Source of the DNA: Frigoribacterium sp. PhB24
Lineage (GTDB): Bacteria > Actinomycetota > Actinomycetes > Actinomycetales > Microbacteriaceae
Reading direction: 5' to 3'
Assembly: GCF_003755185.1 (NCBI RefSeq)
Contig: NZ_RKIC01000009.1
Span: 1-64,000, forward strand
DNA length: 64,000 bases
The notes beneath the pieces were generated by a model. The model saw only the letters and a program-made list of their open reading frames with translations, was not told where the DNA came from and made no database searches. The translations under genes and the position numbers were made by a program. Positions 35,099 to 43,542 of the stretch are shown piece by piece. Each line of letters opens with the position of its first letter. The first letter of the stretch is position 1.

Positions 35099-36705
35099 TT
35101 TCGACCCGGCTCTAGAGCGTCGAGAGCCGCAGGAAACTGCTTGTCTAAGCCAAGCTTGCGAAGTCGATCTCTCAACGATCGGAGATCCTGCGCCGAAGGA
35201 TCGATGGGTACTTGGCGGAGAGCGTTTGAGAGCTCATCCTGGGCCCAAATACCCAATGGTGAATCGAGACCAAGAATCGACATGAGCGTTTCATCGGGTG
35301 TTGCAGAAGCATTGGCGTCGATGATTTTTTGGCTCACCACCTTTCCCTTGTCATTTTTGCGTAGGGAGTAGATGTAGCAATCCCGCGAAGCGGTGACGAC
35401 GAAGGGGCTGTGAGTGGCCACGATGAACGAAACGTTCGGAAAAGCATCTAGAAGCGTAGGAATGATCTCGCGCTGCAATTCCGGGTGAAGGTGGTTTTCG
35501 GGTTCATCGAGGCAAACGGTAAATGCATCTGAGTCCCTCGCCCGCAGAAATATTTGCCAAGCGAGTTCGATCATGGCGCTGACCCCGCCGGAAACTGCCT
35601 CGAGAGGAAATTCTCCGTCCCTGGTGCGAACTAGGACATCGGCGTCTCTAACGCTGAGCGATACGTAACTGATGCTTTTAGGCAGAAAAAGCCTCAAAAT
35701 GTCGCTAAAGCCCTCCCACACACTTCTGGCTTCCTCGTTAGCCTCCATAGCGGCGTTCCCGTAACCGTGCATGGCGGCAGAGACAAGGGCTTCTTTCATT
35801 CTATAAAGAGGCGAATGCTGGCTGCTGCCGCCCGAATAGCGACTCTGTACTTCCGCCGCGTATTGCTGAAGCAGCACGCTTGATTGTGAAAATCGCGCAG
35901 GTAGTTGTTCGAGAGGTTGGTAGGAACTCAAGGACCGATGTGAAGAGATGAATATACCCGGTACGCCTTGTTGCTGGGGAATGAAAACTGGAACGCTTTC
36001 GAATCCCGGCGTATCCGGACTGTAGGTCGCCGGTCGAGATATTGGAGAGATGGCTCCGTTGCTATACCGGATGGAGCCAAATGCCGGAGGGTTGGAATAA
36101 TTTGAGTCACTCGGTCGGTAGCGTGGCGAAAGGAGTTGAGCATTCCAGCTGAAGTGAGGGGCTAGAAGGTTGAGCAAAGTTGTTTTCCCAGCTGCATTTG
36201 CCCCAGTCAATATAGTCAGGCGGGGGTGCATATCAATTGAGGCGAATTCGAATTGTCTCCAGTTTTTCACTTCAACGTGAGTTATGGTGTTGTTCGGGGC
36301 CCTTCGCTGCTCCGTGAGTAAATCTTCTATGTCTCGCTCCACGCCCCAGTCCCCGAGGCGCTGAACGTGCTCGGACGGGAACGCGTCTAGATCCAGACGT
36401 GCACCAGCGAGCTTTCGCCCATCTTGCGTCAGTGAAACCGTCGAGGCTGTAGGCCGCTCAAGTAGCTCGAGAATCTCGAGGGCTTCAATCGCCCTATAAA
36501 GTGCTCTTGTTGATCGATCTACTTCAGGAAGGACGGCAGTGTCGTCTGCGGCCATGGATACTGCTGAAGCACTATCAATTCCGCCCACGTACGGACTAAT
36601 CGTTCGAACCATGAGGGTAGCTGCGTCGATCAGGCTGTTCCACTTCATGGGGTCACCATAGCGTTCAACTGTGCTAAACCTCCACGCATGAGTTCCTTCT
36701 GACAT
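35095..36705 (-). CDS. AAA/ABC-type ATPase, PtuA-like (Septu defence), with extra N-terminal domain
   Basis: The 536-residue ATPase has Walker A GANAAGKTT at residues 168-176, a signature-like AVSGGVSAMIELAWQIF, Walker B CLDEPENHLHPE and the switch histidine in FIVATHSPF, all as in OLD/PtuA (AAA_21) proteins. Canonical PtuA starts near its Walker A; here about 140 residues precede it and look like a helical or winged-helix domain (DRSTRALYRAIEALEILELLER, VSLTQDGRKLAG). The C-terminal 120 residues are outside the ATPase core and may contact the HNH protein. The start is the first ATG of the frame and has no clear ribosome binding site. It is an operon with the HNH gene. Confidence 0.8.
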   Translation of the reverse strand: MSEGTHAWRFSTVERYGDPMKWNSLIDAATLMVRTISPYVGGIDSASAVSMAADDTAVLPEVDRSTRALYRAIEALEILELLERPTASTVSLTQDGRKLAGARLDLDAFPSEHVQRLGDWGVERDIEDLLTEQRRAPNNTITHVEVKNWRQFEFASIDMHPRLTILTGANAAGKTTLLNLLAPHFSWNAQLLSPRYRPSDSNYSNPPAFGSIRYSNGAISPISRPATYSPDTPGFESVPVFIPQQQGVPGIFISSHRSLSSYQPLEQLPARFSQSSVLLQQYAAEVQSRYSGGSSQHSPLYRMKEALVSAAMHGYGNAAMEANEEARSVWEGFSDILRLFLPKSISYVSLSVRDADVLVRTRDGEFPLEAVSGGVSAMIELAWQIFLRARDSDAFTVCLDEPENHLHPELQREIIPTLLDAFPNVSFIVATHSPFVVTASRDCYIYSLRKNDKGKVVSQKIIDANASATPDETLMSILGLDSPLGIWAQDELSNALRQVPIDPSAQDLRSLRDRLRKLGLDKQFPAALDALEPGRN

Positions 36706-36857
36706 CTTGACGTAAATGGGGGTGAAAAGTACGTGGGCTTGATGGCGATGAAAATCGGGTCACCTTGTGCCCACTCGGGCTTCGACCAGTACGCGCCTCA
36801 AACGTTGCGGGAGACATAGAAACCGTGGTGCTAACTCAAGCTGATGTGTGGCATGCC

Positions 36858-37243
36858 CGGTACGTCGTCGCGACGGCGACGGCGACGGCGCCGGAGGCGA
36901 GGTCGTGGCGGGCGACCGGGGTGAGGTCGAGGGGGCGAGGGAGCCCGGCGAGCAGGTAGGGGCCGTGGCCGGCGACCCAGGGGTAGACGGTGAACTCGTA
37001 CTCGTCGACCAGGCCCCAGCCGACGACGTCGGTGGCAAAGGCGGCACCTCCGAGGCGGAGCGGGCCACCGGGACGGCCCTTCAGCTCTCGCACCGCCTCG
37101 CGCACGTCTCCACCGAGCAGCTCGGCGTTCCAATCGACACTCTCGAGCGTCGCCGACGCCACGTACTTCGGGATCTCGTGGATGGTCCGCGCGAAGGGCT
37201 GCATCCAGTCGGGGACCGCCTCCGAGGCGGGCGAACGCCCGGC
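36858..37243 (-). pseudogene. Truncated second copy of the DHFR-family gene
   Basis: About 385 bp nearly identical to 41978-42351 in the same orientation. It encodes the C-terminal two-thirds of the reductase (from PDWMQPFARTIHEIPKY to the ATTYRACH end). The N-terminal third, including the start region SINVTLDGCIDH, is missing, and a short GAC/GGC triplet expansion (coding AVAVA) is present near its end. It abuts the promoter of the intact MerR gene. Confidence 0.85.
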
Positions 37244-37289
37244 ATGCCCTGTCGGAGCCACAAGTGACACGGCCCAATCTGAAAGCCTC

Positions 37290-37320
37290 TTGACCCTGCC
37301 CCAAGGGCATGGTTTCTACT
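37290..37320 (+). promoter_or_regulatory. MerR-type promoter with 19-bp spacer
   Basis: TTGACC (37290-37295) and TCTACT (37315-37320) are separated by 19 bp, the over-long spacing that MerR proteins untwist. Within it is the dyad TGCCC-CAA-GGGCA with further outer symmetry. The same layout survives in the pseudogene at 33371-33401. Confidence 0.75.
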
Positions 37321-37367
37321 TGGTCACACACCGGCACCGCGCCGGCATGACCGAGAGGAGCCCGCCC

Positions 37368-38234
37368 ATGGCCTGGAGCACACGCGAGCTGGCGGAGTTG
37401 GCCGGCACGACCGTCAAGTCGGTGCGGTACTACCACCAGCTCGGGCTGCTCGACGAGCCCGCGCGGCTGGCCAACGGGTACAAGCAGTACGAGGTGCGGC
37501 ACCTGGTGCGCCTCCTGCAGATCACCCGCCTGACCGACCTCGGCGTCCCGCTCGCCCAGATCGAATCCATCGGCTCCTCCGTCGACGACCCGGCCGGCGC
37601 CCTGCGCACCATCGACGCCGAACTGGCCGCCACCATCGAGCGGCTGCAACGCATCCGCGCCGAGCTGGCGGCGATCCTCGAGAACCGGACCAGCGCCTCC
37701 TTGCCTGCCGGGTTCGCCGAAGCGGGACGCGACCTCAGCGAAGCCGACCAGTCGCTGCTGCTGATCTGGTCGAAAGTGTTCGACGAAGGGGCGATGGACG
37801 ATCTCAAGCAGATGCTCATCGACTCGCCGCGAACGGCAGCCGACATCGAACTCGACGACCTCACCGACGACGCAGACCGCGAGACGCGGCGGCGGTTGGG
37901 GGAGCAGTACGCTCCCGTGCTGGCGGCGGCGACCGAGCGGTACGAGTGGTTGGGCGCCCCGGGGGCGCGGGCTCCCCGAGGTGCGGCGTTCGCGCAGCAG
38001 ACCGTGACCGAGGCGGTCACCGAGCTCTACAACGGCGCCCAGCGCGAGGTGCTCTACCGGGCGTCACTGATCGGTTCGGGCAAGCTCGACGATCTGGCCG
38101 CGCTCGAGGCGGCGCTTGACGCTGCGGAAAAGCCGGGCAGCGGTGTCGAGGCGACCGATGTCGGGGACGCGGGTGGCGGCTCCGAGCTGAGCCGCGCCTC
38201 CTCGGGTCCCGACTCCGAGGACGGCAAGCGATGA
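37368..38234 (+). CDS. MerR-family transcriptional regulator
   Basis: The 288-residue protein has an N-terminal MerR DNA-binding domain (STRELAELAGTTVKSVRYYHQLGLLDEP; YEVRHLVRLLQITRLTDLGVPLAQI). A dimerisation helix and a long C-terminal helical region follow, rather than a short metal-binding loop, so it belongs to the TipA/BmrR-like effector-binding group. The ATG at 37368 has AGAGGAG 7 bases upstream; an upstream in-frame ATG (37347) is less likely. Its own promoter carries the operator. A dispersed-motif copy (38192) sits in the C-terminal tail. The stop overlaps the GPP34 gene (ATGA). Confidence 0.9.
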   Translation: MAWSTRELAELAGTTVKSVRYYHQLGLLDEPARLANGYKQYEVRHLVRLLQITRLTDLGVPLAQIESIGSSVDDPAGALRTIDAELAATIERLQRIRAELAAILENRTSASLPAGFAEAGRDLSEADQSLLLIWSKVFDEGAMDDLKQMLIDSPRTAADIELDDLTDDADRETRRRLGEQYAPVLAAATERYEWLGAPGARAPRGAAFAQQTVTEAVTELYNGAQREVLYRASLIGSGKLDDLAALEAALDAAEKPGSGVEATDVGDAGGGSELSRASSGPDSEDGKR

Positions 38235-38941
38235 ACGACACGACACTCACCCCGACCCTTGCCGAGGACCTGCTGCTCGTGCTGTTCGACCCGCGGTCGG
38301 GGTCGATCCACAGTGAAGGGTCTCCGCTGTTCCACGTGCTGGCCGGGGCGGTGCTGACCGAGTTGGCGCTGTCCGGAGCGGTGGACATCGATCGCACGAC
38401 GTCGCTGCGCGGGAGGCAGGTGCGGGCGACGTCCTCCGCGGCGCCGACCGACGAGCTGCTGCTCGGCACCTGGCAGCGGGTCGAGCGTAAGCCGACGGAT
38501 GCGTACTCGCTCGTGCTCGAGATCGGGCCGGCGTTGCGGTCTCTGACCCTCGACCGGCTGGTGGCGCGCGGGGCGCTGCTTCGCGAGAAGACGACCACGC
38601 TCGGCTTCATCCCCGGCACTCGGCTGCGCCTGGCCGAGGGGGCAGGAGGCGCGGGTCGGCGGGGCGAGCTGGTCGCGTCGCTGCGGAACGTCCTCGCGGA
38701 GGGTGCCGAGCCGTCGGTGCGCACCGCCGCCCTCGCGGCGCTGGTGTCGGCGAGCGGAGCCCTGCCGGCAGTGCACCGGGACATCCCGTGGTCGGGCGAC
38801 GTCTACACCCGCGGGCGCGAGCTGCAGCAGGGCAAGTGGGGCGCGCAGATCGCGGGGGACGCCATCGCGGTGGCGGCTGCGGCGATGCTCTCGACGGCGT
38901 TGTTCGTGACGGTCGGCCTGCCGGGGCTTCGGGGCGACTGA
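38231..38941 (+). CDS. GPP34 (GOLPH3/Vps74-like) family protein
   Basis: The 236-residue protein matches the bacterial GPP34 family: LAEDLLLVLFDPRSG at the N-terminus, VLAGAVLTELALSGAVDID, and LDRLVARGALLREKTTTLGFIPGTR. The eukaryotic relatives bind phosphatidylinositol-4-phosphate; the bacterial role is unknown. It is translationally coupled to the MerR gene, so it is probably the regulated product. A motif copy at 38644 encodes GGAGR in a surface loop. Confidence 0.88.
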   Translation: MNDTTLTPTLAEDLLLVLFDPRSGSIHSEGSPLFHVLAGAVLTELALSGAVDIDRTTSLRGRQVRATSSAAPTDELLLGTWQRVERKPTDAYSLVLEIGPALRSLTLDRLVARGALLREKTTTLGFIPGTRLRLAEGAGGAGRRGELVASLRNVLAEGAEPSVRTAALAALVSASGALPAVHRDIPWSGDVYTRGRELQQGKWGAQIAGDAIAVAAAAMLSTALFVTVGLPGLRGD

Positions 38942-39048
38942 GGCCGTTCTCGGTGCGGCGGTGTTGAACCGCCTCGTTCTTTCATCTTCACCACGCCGGT
39001 GTTCGGCGTGCCCTCGCATCTCAGTGACACCCATCGAAGGAGATCACC

Positions 39049-39816
39049 ATGCCCATCGCACTCACCCTCTCGAGCCCGTCGCGCTTGTCGGCCGCGGCGT
39101 CGGCATCTGCGTCCGATGCCTCGTCGGGCGGCCCGTTCGCCTGGCTTCAGGAGCTGATGGGCCAGGTGCCGGAGCTCGCGCAGCCACTGATCCTGGTGCT
39201 GGCCGGGGCGATCCCGTTCTTCGAGGGGGAGGGTGCGGCTGCGCTCGGGGTGCTGAGCGGGGTCAACCCGGTCGTCGCAGCGCTGGCAGCGATCGTCGGC
39301 AACGTGCTGTGCGTGGCCGCGGTCGTGTGGCTCGGGTCGTGGGTGCGGTCGGGGGTCGTGGAGCGGCGCAGGAGGCGCGGAGTGGGTGGGGCACCGGCCG
39401 GCGGGCCGGGTGCGGTGGCGGGTGAGCCGCGTGCGGGTGAGGCCGCTGCAGAGCGTGCGGGGGCGGCCTCGTCGTTGCGTGCCGGTGGTGCTGGTGCTGG
39501 TGCTGGTGCTGATGCTGGCGCGATGGCTGCCGGAATGCCCGCTGCGGCCCGGGTCATGTCACGCGACGGAGTGCCTGAGTCGAAGCCCGAGAAGAAGGGG
39601 CAGCAGAGGCTCAAGCGGTGGTTGGTGAAGTTCGGCGTGCCCGGGGCGAGCTTGCTGGCACCGCTTGCTCTCCCGACGATGTTCACCGCGGCGACCCTTG
39701 TCGGCACCGGGGTGTCGAAGAGCTGGGTGATGCTCTGGCAGGTCATCGCGATCGTGGCGTGGACGACGGCGGTGACGGTGGTTGCTACGGGGGTACTGGG
39801 TCTCCTGCGCGTTTGA
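39049..39816 (+). CDS. Small multidrug export protein family membrane protein
   Basis: The 255-residue protein begins with a Ser/Ala tail, then LILVLAGAIPFFEGEGAAALGVLSG and NPVVAALAAIVGNVLCVAAVVWLG, the two helices and conserved acidic residues of the Sm_multidrug_ex family. The last part (KFGVPGASLLAPLALPTMFTAATLVGTGVS) is also conserved. Between them is an expanded Gly/Ala/Arg-rich cytoplasmic loop of about 80 residues with GGTGCT hexamer repeats and a dispersed-motif copy (39370). AAGGAG precedes the ATG. Confidence 0.8.
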   Translation: MPIALTLSSPSRLSAAASASASDASSGGPFAWLQELMGQVPELAQPLILVLAGAIPFFEGEGAAALGVLSGVNPVVAALAAIVGNVLCVAAVVWLGSWVRSGVVERRRRRGVGGAPAGGPGAVAGEPRAGEAAAERAGAASSLRAGGAGAGAGADAGAMAAGMPAAARVMSRDGVPESKPEKKGQQRLKRWLVKFGVPGASLLAPLALPTMFTAATLVGTGVSKSWVMLWQVIAIVAWTTAVTVVATGVLGLLRV

Positions 39817-39836
39817 CCGTAAAGACTGTGAATGCC

Positions 39837-40958
39837 CTACAGAGCCGGGCCGCCAGCGTTCCGCAACTCATCGACGACACTGATAACGTCGTCAGGTTCG
39901 CCACTCGTACTATCTGTCCCGTCCATGACCAAGTCAAAATGCGAATCGACTTGGAGGTGTGGATACTTCTCGAGGAGAAATCGGCGTCTGTATGCAATGT
40001 TTGCCGCGTCGACGACTCCTTCTAGAGTGGCCCAGTTAAAGGCACTGCCTACAGCAATGCCAACGGCTGGCAAAGCCTTTCCAAGGGAGTTCTTGGTTAA
40101 TCGTTTGCCGATGAGTTCTGCAGTTTGCTTGACGACCTTGGAAACGATGGACTTGTCTAAGATCACCCATGCTTTTCCTCGCACGAGGGCTTGAGTCAGT
40201 CGTGAAATGTCAGAAAAGGCAGCGGTCTTTGCGGCCTGCGAGGCGGCAGTTCCCGCGTTTATGACGGAGAAAAGAAAGATCTTTTCCGCTGGTTCCTCCG
40301 GGTCATAGCCATATTGGAGGGCGATATGCCCGACGCTTCGCGACGATAATCCGACGACGAACGCCGCATCCCCGGCAAATGCGGCGACAATCGTGGCGCC
40401 GCTCGGTCCTGCTGCTGCCCCAGCCGACGCGGGAACGGCTAGTTCGCCGCCCGTTATGACTAGCCCAGCACTCGCACCCGAAAGCGCCGCGATTGCCGGG
40501 TAATACCAGGATGAAGCCCGACCGCGCACCAAGTCGATCGCTTCCAAGTCCAAACCGCGTATGTCCGATAGGCGCGTCACGACGTGGCCATGTTTCTTGT
40601 ACTGGCCGACGACACGCTTAGGTGAGAGGCCAGCTCGCGCTATACGGCCCAGTTGGTTGCGGAGAGAATGGAACGCTGCTTCACTCCAGTCCGATATTGG
40701 ATCTGGGACTGCCTGCCCGGCCTTGCGAACGCCCGTCCCCGCAGCTCTGACTCCCTTTGCGGCGAAGCTATGACCGCCAGCGAAAGCGCTCTCCGCCTTC
40801 GGGTGATCCTTCAAGAACAAGCTTGCGCGGTTGCCGAGATCGGCCGCGCTGTCGAGCATTCGCTGGTTGGCCTGCGCTAAGGCCGTTGATAGGGGCCGTG
40901 TCTCGAATTGTTGTACGCCAGCCCACGCGCGGAGTTCATACTCTGAAGGATCTGTCAC
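39837..40958 (-). CDS. EcsC-family protein
   Basis: The 373-residue protein has the EcsC signature: long amphipathic helices at the start, Gly/Ala-rich central segments (IAALSGASAGLVITGGELAVPASAGAAAG), DISRLTQALVRGKAWVILDKSIVSK, and the C-terminal RRRFLLEKYPH motif. EcsC proteins are poorly understood; some accompany ABC exporters or protease systems. The base composition is lower in G+C than the flanks, no dispersed motif is present, and it lies with the next gene between the exporter gene and the DHFR gene as an apparent insert. It is convergent with the exporter gene, 20 bp apart. Confidence 0.8.
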   Translation of the reverse strand: MTDPSEYELRAWAGVQQFETRPLSTALAQANQRMLDSAADLGNRASLFLKDHPKAESAFAGGHSFAAKGVRAAGTGVRKAGQAVPDPISDWSEAAFHSLRNQLGRIARAGLSPKRVVGQYKKHGHVVTRLSDIRGLDLEAIDLVRGRASSWYYPAIAALSGASAGLVITGGELAVPASAGAAAGPSGATIVAAFAGDAAFVVGLSSRSVGHIALQYGYDPEEPAEKIFLFSVINAGTAASQAAKTAAFSDISRLTQALVRGKAWVILDKSIVSKVVKQTAELIGKRLTKNSLGKALPAVGIAVGSAFNWATLEGVVDAANIAYRRRFLLEKYPHLQVDSHFDLVMDGTDSTSGEPDDVISVVDELRNAGGPAL

Positions 40959-41073
40959 ATTTGTGAGCGTACTGGCTCATTTACCCCGGGCAGGCTGTTC
41001 GCTTGATCGAGCGACGATTCTCAGTGCGACCACGCGTGGTCTGGTCCGACAATGGTGGTCCCGGCCCAGCCCT

Positions 41074-41946
41074 CTAGGACTCTTCCGCTCTGAAGGTAGC
41101 CATTCGGCGTAGGGCGTCGCGAAAGCCGCGAGCTTCGCCGAGCACATTGTGGCGGCTAGTCAACTTGGCGGCCAGAGAGAGTCGCAAGCCAAGCCCGAGC
41201 CAGATTGCCCACGCCACGCGTCTAGGCATGTTCGGGTTTCGAAGCTTCATTCGGACGAGCGCAACCTCGGAAAAGGCATGAAATGCCGTGAGGTAGAAAA
41301 AGGGAATGAGGACGATCGGAAGTGCCACGGAGAGGGTGAACGACCGCAGAAGGCCTAATAGGTCGACCTCTGAGAAGTGAAGCGTTATTTGTGCGGTTGT
41401 CCAAACCAGAGCGATGACACCTGACGCGATCAACACGCCAGATAAAACGCTATGTGCTTCTGCCCACTCATTCTTCGTCTTAGATAGCGCCTGCAAGGCG
41501 ACGACTAGGGTGAGAAGCGGCTGTGCGATCAATTCTGCCCACAATGGAAACGGTGCGAGATTGATGTAAAAGGCAAGGAGGGCTGTCAGCCCAAGAGACT
41601 CAATAATGACATTGCGGGCGATTGACGGCCCAGACGTCAATCGCACGGACCTTAGGAGCATCGGAAAACCCAAGGCGAGGACGATGATTATCGAGTCTTT
41701 TAGGAGATCGACGTCCCATAATCCAACCACTGATGCCAGCAGGATCCATCCCGACGCCCACAGGAGGAACGCTGAGAAGACAACGATTAGCCGTGGCACA
41801 AAGGTTGCCTTGACTACCCCTCTCACTGCAGGCCCGACGGACCTTCTGAGTTGAGGCACGATGATGAACATCGCGACCACCACCGCTAGAAAGACGGCGG
41901 TGGCTATCTCACGGTTGTTGAACAATGTGCCCCCTGCTTGGAACAC
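41074..41946 (-). CDS. Multi-pass membrane protein, unknown
   Basis: The 290-residue protein has seven or eight hydrophobic segments (for example TAVFLAVVVAMFIIVPQL; LIVVFSAFLLWASGWILLASVVGLW; VALPIVLIPFFYLTAF) and a basic C-terminus. No family is recognised. It is A/T-richer than the chromosome, is co-oriented with the EcsC gene 115 bp away, and probably arrived with it. Confidence 0.65.
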   Translation of the reverse strand: MFQAGGTLFNNREIATAVFLAVVVAMFIIVPQLRRSVGPAVRGVVKATFVPRLIVVFSAFLLWASGWILLASVVGLWDVDLLKDSIIIVLALGFPMLLRSVRLTSGPSIARNVIIESLGLTALLAFYINLAPFPLWAELIAQPLLTLVVALQALSKTKNEWAEAHSVLSGVLIASGVIALVWTTAQITLHFSEVDLLGLLRSFTLSVALPIVLIPFFYLTAFHAFSEVALVRMKLRNPNMPRRVAWAIWLGLGLRLSLAAKLTSRHNVLGEARGFRDALRRMATFRAEES

Positions 41947-41964
41947 TAGTGGCGCTCATGCCAG

Positions 41965-42510
41965 TCAGACCCGCGGGCGGTACGTCGTCGCGACGGCGCC
42001 GGAGGCGAGGTCGTGGCGGGCGGTCGGCATGAGATCGAGGGGGCGGGGGAGGCCGGCGAGTAGGTAGGGGCCGTGGCCGGCGACCCAGGGGTAGACGGTG
42101 AACTCGTACTCGTCGACCAGGCCCCAGCCGACGACGTCGGTGGCGAAGGCGGCACCTCCGAGGCGGAGCGGGCCCCCGGGACGGCCCTTCAGCTCTCGCA
42201 CCGCCTCGCGCACGTCTCCATCGAGCAGCTCGGCGTTCCAATCGACACTCTCGAGCGTCGTCGACGCCACGTACTTCGGGATCTCGTGGATGGTCCGCGC
42301 GAAGGGCTGCATCCAGTCGGGGAACGCGTCCGAGGCGGGCGGACGCCAGGACTGCTCCATCAACTCGTAGGTGACCCGCCCAAGCAGCAGACCGTCCGCC
42401 TGCTCGAGAGCCTCCGTCGCGAGTTGGTGGATCTCGGCATCCGGCCGGCCCTCACGGTGGTCGATGCAGCCGTCGAGCGTGACGTTGATGGAGTACGTGA
42501 GCGTCCTCAT
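41965..42510 (-). CDS. Dihydrofolate reductase family (RibD C-terminal-like) protein
   Basis: The 181-residue protein starts with TYSINVTLDGCIDH, then GRVTYELMEQSW, and has the GGAAFATDVVGWGLVDEYEFTVYP motif of the RibD_C/DHFR-like group, an NADPH-dependent reductase of unknown substrate. It is the intact partner of the truncated copy at 36858-37243; the two form direct repeats around 5.1 kb. The first codon is ATG at 42510. Confidence 0.87.
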   Translation of the reverse strand: MRTLTYSINVTLDGCIDHREGRPDAEIHQLATEALEQADGLLLGRVTYELMEQSWRPPASDAFPDWMQPFARTIHEIPKYVASTTLESVDWNAELLDGDVREAVRELKGRPGGPLRLGGAAFATDVVGWGLVDEYEFTVYPWVAGHGPYLLAGLPRPLDLMPTARHDLASGAVATTYRPRV

Positions 42511-42558
42511 GCGGAGGAGGCTAGCCCCGCGACGCAGGCGCCACCAGAGGCTCGGGTG

Positions 42559-43491
42559 CTACCGTCCGCCGGCCCAGTGCGTCGGCTGCGCGAAGCCCTC
42601 AGGGAGGCGCGTCGCCGCATCACCCCGCGCACTGTTCACCTGCATCTGCGTCAGGTAGATCGCCCCCGACAGGTCTGCCCCACCGAGGTCGGCGTCACGC
42701 AGATCGACACCGAGCAGGTCACAGCGTTCGAGGTCGGCCCCGCGCAGGTCCGCCGCGATCGCGATGCTGCCGCGGAGCGTCCGACCGCGCAGATCCGCCC
42801 CGGCCAGGGCTGCACCCATCAGGTCGCTCGCCGGCTCGAGCGTCGGCCCCTTCCCCTTCGACCGACGAGGAGGCGCGGGTACGGACGCCCGGGCGACCTC
42901 GCTTGCCTGCACCAACAGCGGGCGCACCGCGTCGTACTCGGCGTCGACGTCGAGCGCGGCCAGCTCGTCTGGGGAGCCGTCGGTGAGGCTCCGGACGTGC
43001 TCGAAGGCGGCGAGCCACGGGGCCGGGTCAGGGGTGGCGGCGGTGCGGGGGCGGTCGTGCTCGGCGGCGTGTGCCTGCTCGCCTTCGCGTGCGAGATCGC
43101 GCTCGCGCTCGACCAGCGTGATCGCCTCGTCGAGGTACCAGAGCAGCTCGTGCAGCCGCCGCACGAGCGGAAACGTCGAGAACATCGCCTCACGGGTCGC
43201 AGGGTCGTCGCGCCACGACCGGCCAGCGAACGTCTGCCGGCTCACCTTTTGCCCTGCCCCGAAGCAGTCGAACACCGTGCAGCCCTTGAACCCGCGGTCC
43301 CGAAGCTGCGGGTGGATGCGACAGCCGTCGTGCTCGTCGAGGTTCGTGCACGGATCACCGGCCGGCTTGTCGAACGGGAAGTCGGCGCTCTTCGTGAACG
43401 CCAGCGCCACGCAGCACAGCCCGAAGCAGTTGGCGCAGTCGGCCCCGAGGTCGGCTCGGCGGCCCAGCTCGATCCGTGTGCGGGTGCTCAT
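42559..43491 (-). CDS. Pentapeptide-repeat protein with N-terminal cysteine cluster
   Basis: The 310-residue protein joins two parts. Residues 18-75 hold eight or more cysteines (CANCFGLCC, GDPCTNL, GCRIH, GCTVFDCFG) like the YkgJ metal- or Fe-S-binding family. Residues about 225-285 are pentapeptide repeats (AALAGADLRGRTLRG, ADLRGADLERCDLLGVDLRDADL) that form a right-handed beta helix. The linker contains a dispersed-motif copy (42868, APPRRSK). Pentapeptide proteins can mimic DNA and protect gyrase, but nothing here proves that role. Confidence 0.8.
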   Translation of the reverse strand: MSTRTRIELGRRADLGADCANCFGLCCVALAFTKSADFPFDKPAGDPCTNLDEHDGCRIHPQLRDRGFKGCTVFDCFGAGQKVSRQTFAGRSWRDDPATREAMFSTFPLVRRLHELLWYLDEAITLVERERDLAREGEQAHAAEHDRPRTAATPDPAPWLAAFEHVRSLTDGSPDELAALDVDAEYDAVRPLLVQASEVARASVPAPPRRSKGKGPTLEPASDLMGAALAGADLRGRTLRGSIAIAADLRGADLERCDLLGVDLRDADLGGADLSGAIYLTQMQVNSARGDAATRLPEGFAQPTHWAGGR

Positions 43492-43542
43492 CAGATCAAC
43501 GCTAACGGGCGCGACCGGTTGGGGCGACCGAGCGGGGTCGAG

